From Vallitalea longa (GTDB lineage: Bacteria; Bacillota; Clostridia; Lachnospirales; Vallitaleaceae): 64,000 nt of DNA. The notes beneath the pieces are model-generated. The model saw only the letters and a program-made list of their open reading frames with translations, was not told the DNA's origin and did not search any database. Location of the stretch: NCBI RefSeq assembly GCF_027923465.1, contig NZ_BRLB01000015.1, forward strand, positions 1 to 64,000, in the 5' to 3' direction. Made by a program: the position numbers and the translations under genes. Shown in pieces: positions 63,057 through 64,000 of the stretch. Within the stretch, counting starts at the first letter, position 1; each line of letters opens with the position of its first letter.

Positions 63057-64000
63057 ATGAATACAAACAATAATAAATTCGATCCCTACAAATATATTCC
63101 ATTTATAATAATCATTTTTTTGATAGCCAAATTTATATTTAAGCCAGGAAATCTTACTTGGTTTTTCTCTTCATTTAAATCATTAATTATAGCAGCTATC
63201 ATCATCTATTTATTAAGCCCAGTAGTCAGAGCTATAAAGAATAAGTTGAAGTTCCGACATACATTAAGTGTACTTCTTACTTATATATTGGTATTTGCAT
63301 TTATTATCCTTTTTATTATGCTAATTATTCCAACTATTAGCGATAGTGTATCTTCACTTGTTAAGAATATTCAAAGCGTCAGCACTACTGAAATAAGTGA
63401 TTTCATTAATAGACTTTTTGTTACTAATTTGATAAGTCCAGAAAAGATTACAGAAATCATTGAGTTGATTGAAGACTCTATTGTAAGTTTTTCAAGCGAT
63501 CTACTTAGCCTATCGACTCAAGTGATATCTTCAATCGGAAGCTTCATTAGCAATGTAGCCATATTGTTTTTATCACTATTTATGGCGTTCTATGCCCTTA
63601 GAGATTGGGATGAGATCAGTCCAAAATTAAACAAATTCATTAGAGCTATACTTCCTAAAAAATATGCTGATTGGACTATTCGGGTAGCTAGATTAACAGA
63701 TAAGGCTATTAAGCAATTTTTGATAGGTAAGTTATATACATGTATTATATTAGGACTACTTGTTAGTATTGGAATTTATATAGTGAATCTAGTATCCCCT
63801 TTAAAAATCCCTTATGCCCCACTTATAGGTTTGATAATAGGGATAACCAACATAATTCCATATATAGGTCCATTCATAGGTACTGTTCCTTGTCTAATAT
63901 TTGCTCTATTTTCTGGATTCCCAGAAACTATAGCATTGTTAGCTATCATACTTATAATGCAACAAGTTGATAATATTATTGTTAGCCCAAAAATACTAGG
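63057..64000 (+). CDS. AI-2E family transporter (3' end beyond window)
   Basis: Partial gene: 314 full codons are visible and no stop is reached. ATG 63057 follows GAGGTGA. Eight or so hydrophobic segments in total are expected; here the N-terminal pair, a helical loop (DSVSSLVKNIQSVSTTEIS) and C-terminal segments with the family motif IIPYIGPFIGTVPCLIFAL and QQVDNIIVSPKILG are visible. The family exports autoinducer-2 or exchanges sodium for protons, and most members are unassigned. It is transcribed away from the fusion gene. Confidence 0.9.
   Translation, partial: MNTNNNKFDPYKYIPFIIIIFLIAKFIFKPGNLTWFFSSFKSLIIAAIIIYLLSPVVRAIKNKLKFRHTLSVLLTYILVFAFIILFIMLIIPTISDSVSSLVKNIQSVSTTEISDFINRLFVTNLISPEKITEIIELIEDSIVSFSSDLLSLSTQVISSIGSFISNVAILFLSLFMAFYALRDWDEISPKLNKFIRAILPKKYADWTIRVARLTDKAIKQFLIGKLYTCIILGLLVSIGIYIVNLVSPLKIPYAPLIGLIIGITNIIPYIGPFIGTVPCLIFALFSGFPETIALLAIILIMQQVDNIIVSPKIL

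Noticed and set aside
1-64000. Prophage, transposon or CRISPR array
   Set aside because: No integrase, transposase, terminase, att-like direct repeats flanking a gene block or regularly spaced repeats were seen.

Overview
The window is low-GC, AT-rich DNA with strong AGGAGG-type ribosome binding sites, frequent TTG/GTG starts and many U-tailed hairpin terminators. The gene content (SigI/RsgI pair, SLH-domain S-layer protein, butyryl-CoA-dehydrogenase/Etf cluster, complete selenocysteine machinery, YedF, carbamate kinase, L-2-amino-thiazoline-4-carboxylate (ATC) hydrolase-like proteins) points to an anaerobic, Gram-positive member of the Clostridia. A Lachnospirales/Vallitalea-like bacterium is my best guess, but I cannot confirm it by search. 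No prophage, transposase, rRNA or CRISPR array is visible; the only RNA gene I can support firmly is tRNA-Sec.

Layout. 0.2-9.9 kb: a cytosolic solute-binding-like protein, then a LacI-controlled carbohydrate ABC importer (regulator, TIM-barrel isomerase, lipoprotein, two permeases) with three matching operator-like boxes, a YitT membrane protein, a papain-fold hydrolase and a second TIM-barrel isomerase. 9.9-15.5 kb: RND efflux pump, its membrane fusion lipoprotein, a TetR regulator and an iron-sulfur flavoprotein. 15.8-21.4 kb: a 46-residue orphan gene, a CAT-fold acetyltransferase, a LURP/YxjI protein and an ABC-2 export operon whose two outer permeases are paralogues and whose promoter carries a TetR-type operator. 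21.6-26.8 kb: SLH protein, RsgI and SigI, with a divergent DUF2087 regulator and Crp/Fnr regulator.

26.8-34.7 kb: an ECF sigma/anti-sigma/TPR membrane protein unit and a MoxR-DUF58-transglutaminase operon. 35.5-42.6 kb: a secreted Ser/Thr-rich protein, an orphan solute-binding lipoprotein, an S41 protease, a PadR/HAAS pair, a lipoprotein and a cyclophilin. 42.7-47.8 kb: carbamate kinase, YedF-like protein, and an EtfA-EtfB-acyl-CoA dehydrogenase-MaoC operon.

48.2-53.8 kb is the selenocysteine locus, read on the minus strand as promoter, tRNA-Sec, selD, selA, a DUF998 membrane protein and selB. selD itself contains an in-frame UGA at codon 18, so the true gene is 353 codons (52489-53550) and not the shorter frame that begins after the UGA. 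The enzyme that supplies activated selenium therefore depends on selenocysteine.

53.9-58.3 kb is the least described region. Two paralogous small membrane proteins are divergent from a TetR regulator, two ATC-hydrolase-like proteins and a nitroreductase. The shared intergenic region holds two good promoters, a near-consensus Fur box just downstream of the -10 of the membrane-protein promoter, and two palindromes that could bind TetR. It looks like an iron-controlled accessory system of unknown function. 58.5-64 kb: an NCS2-like permease with a phosphoribosyltransferase, a four-domain CoA-disulfide-reductase/rhodanese/TusA/DsrE fusion, and an AI-2E family permease that runs off the right edge.
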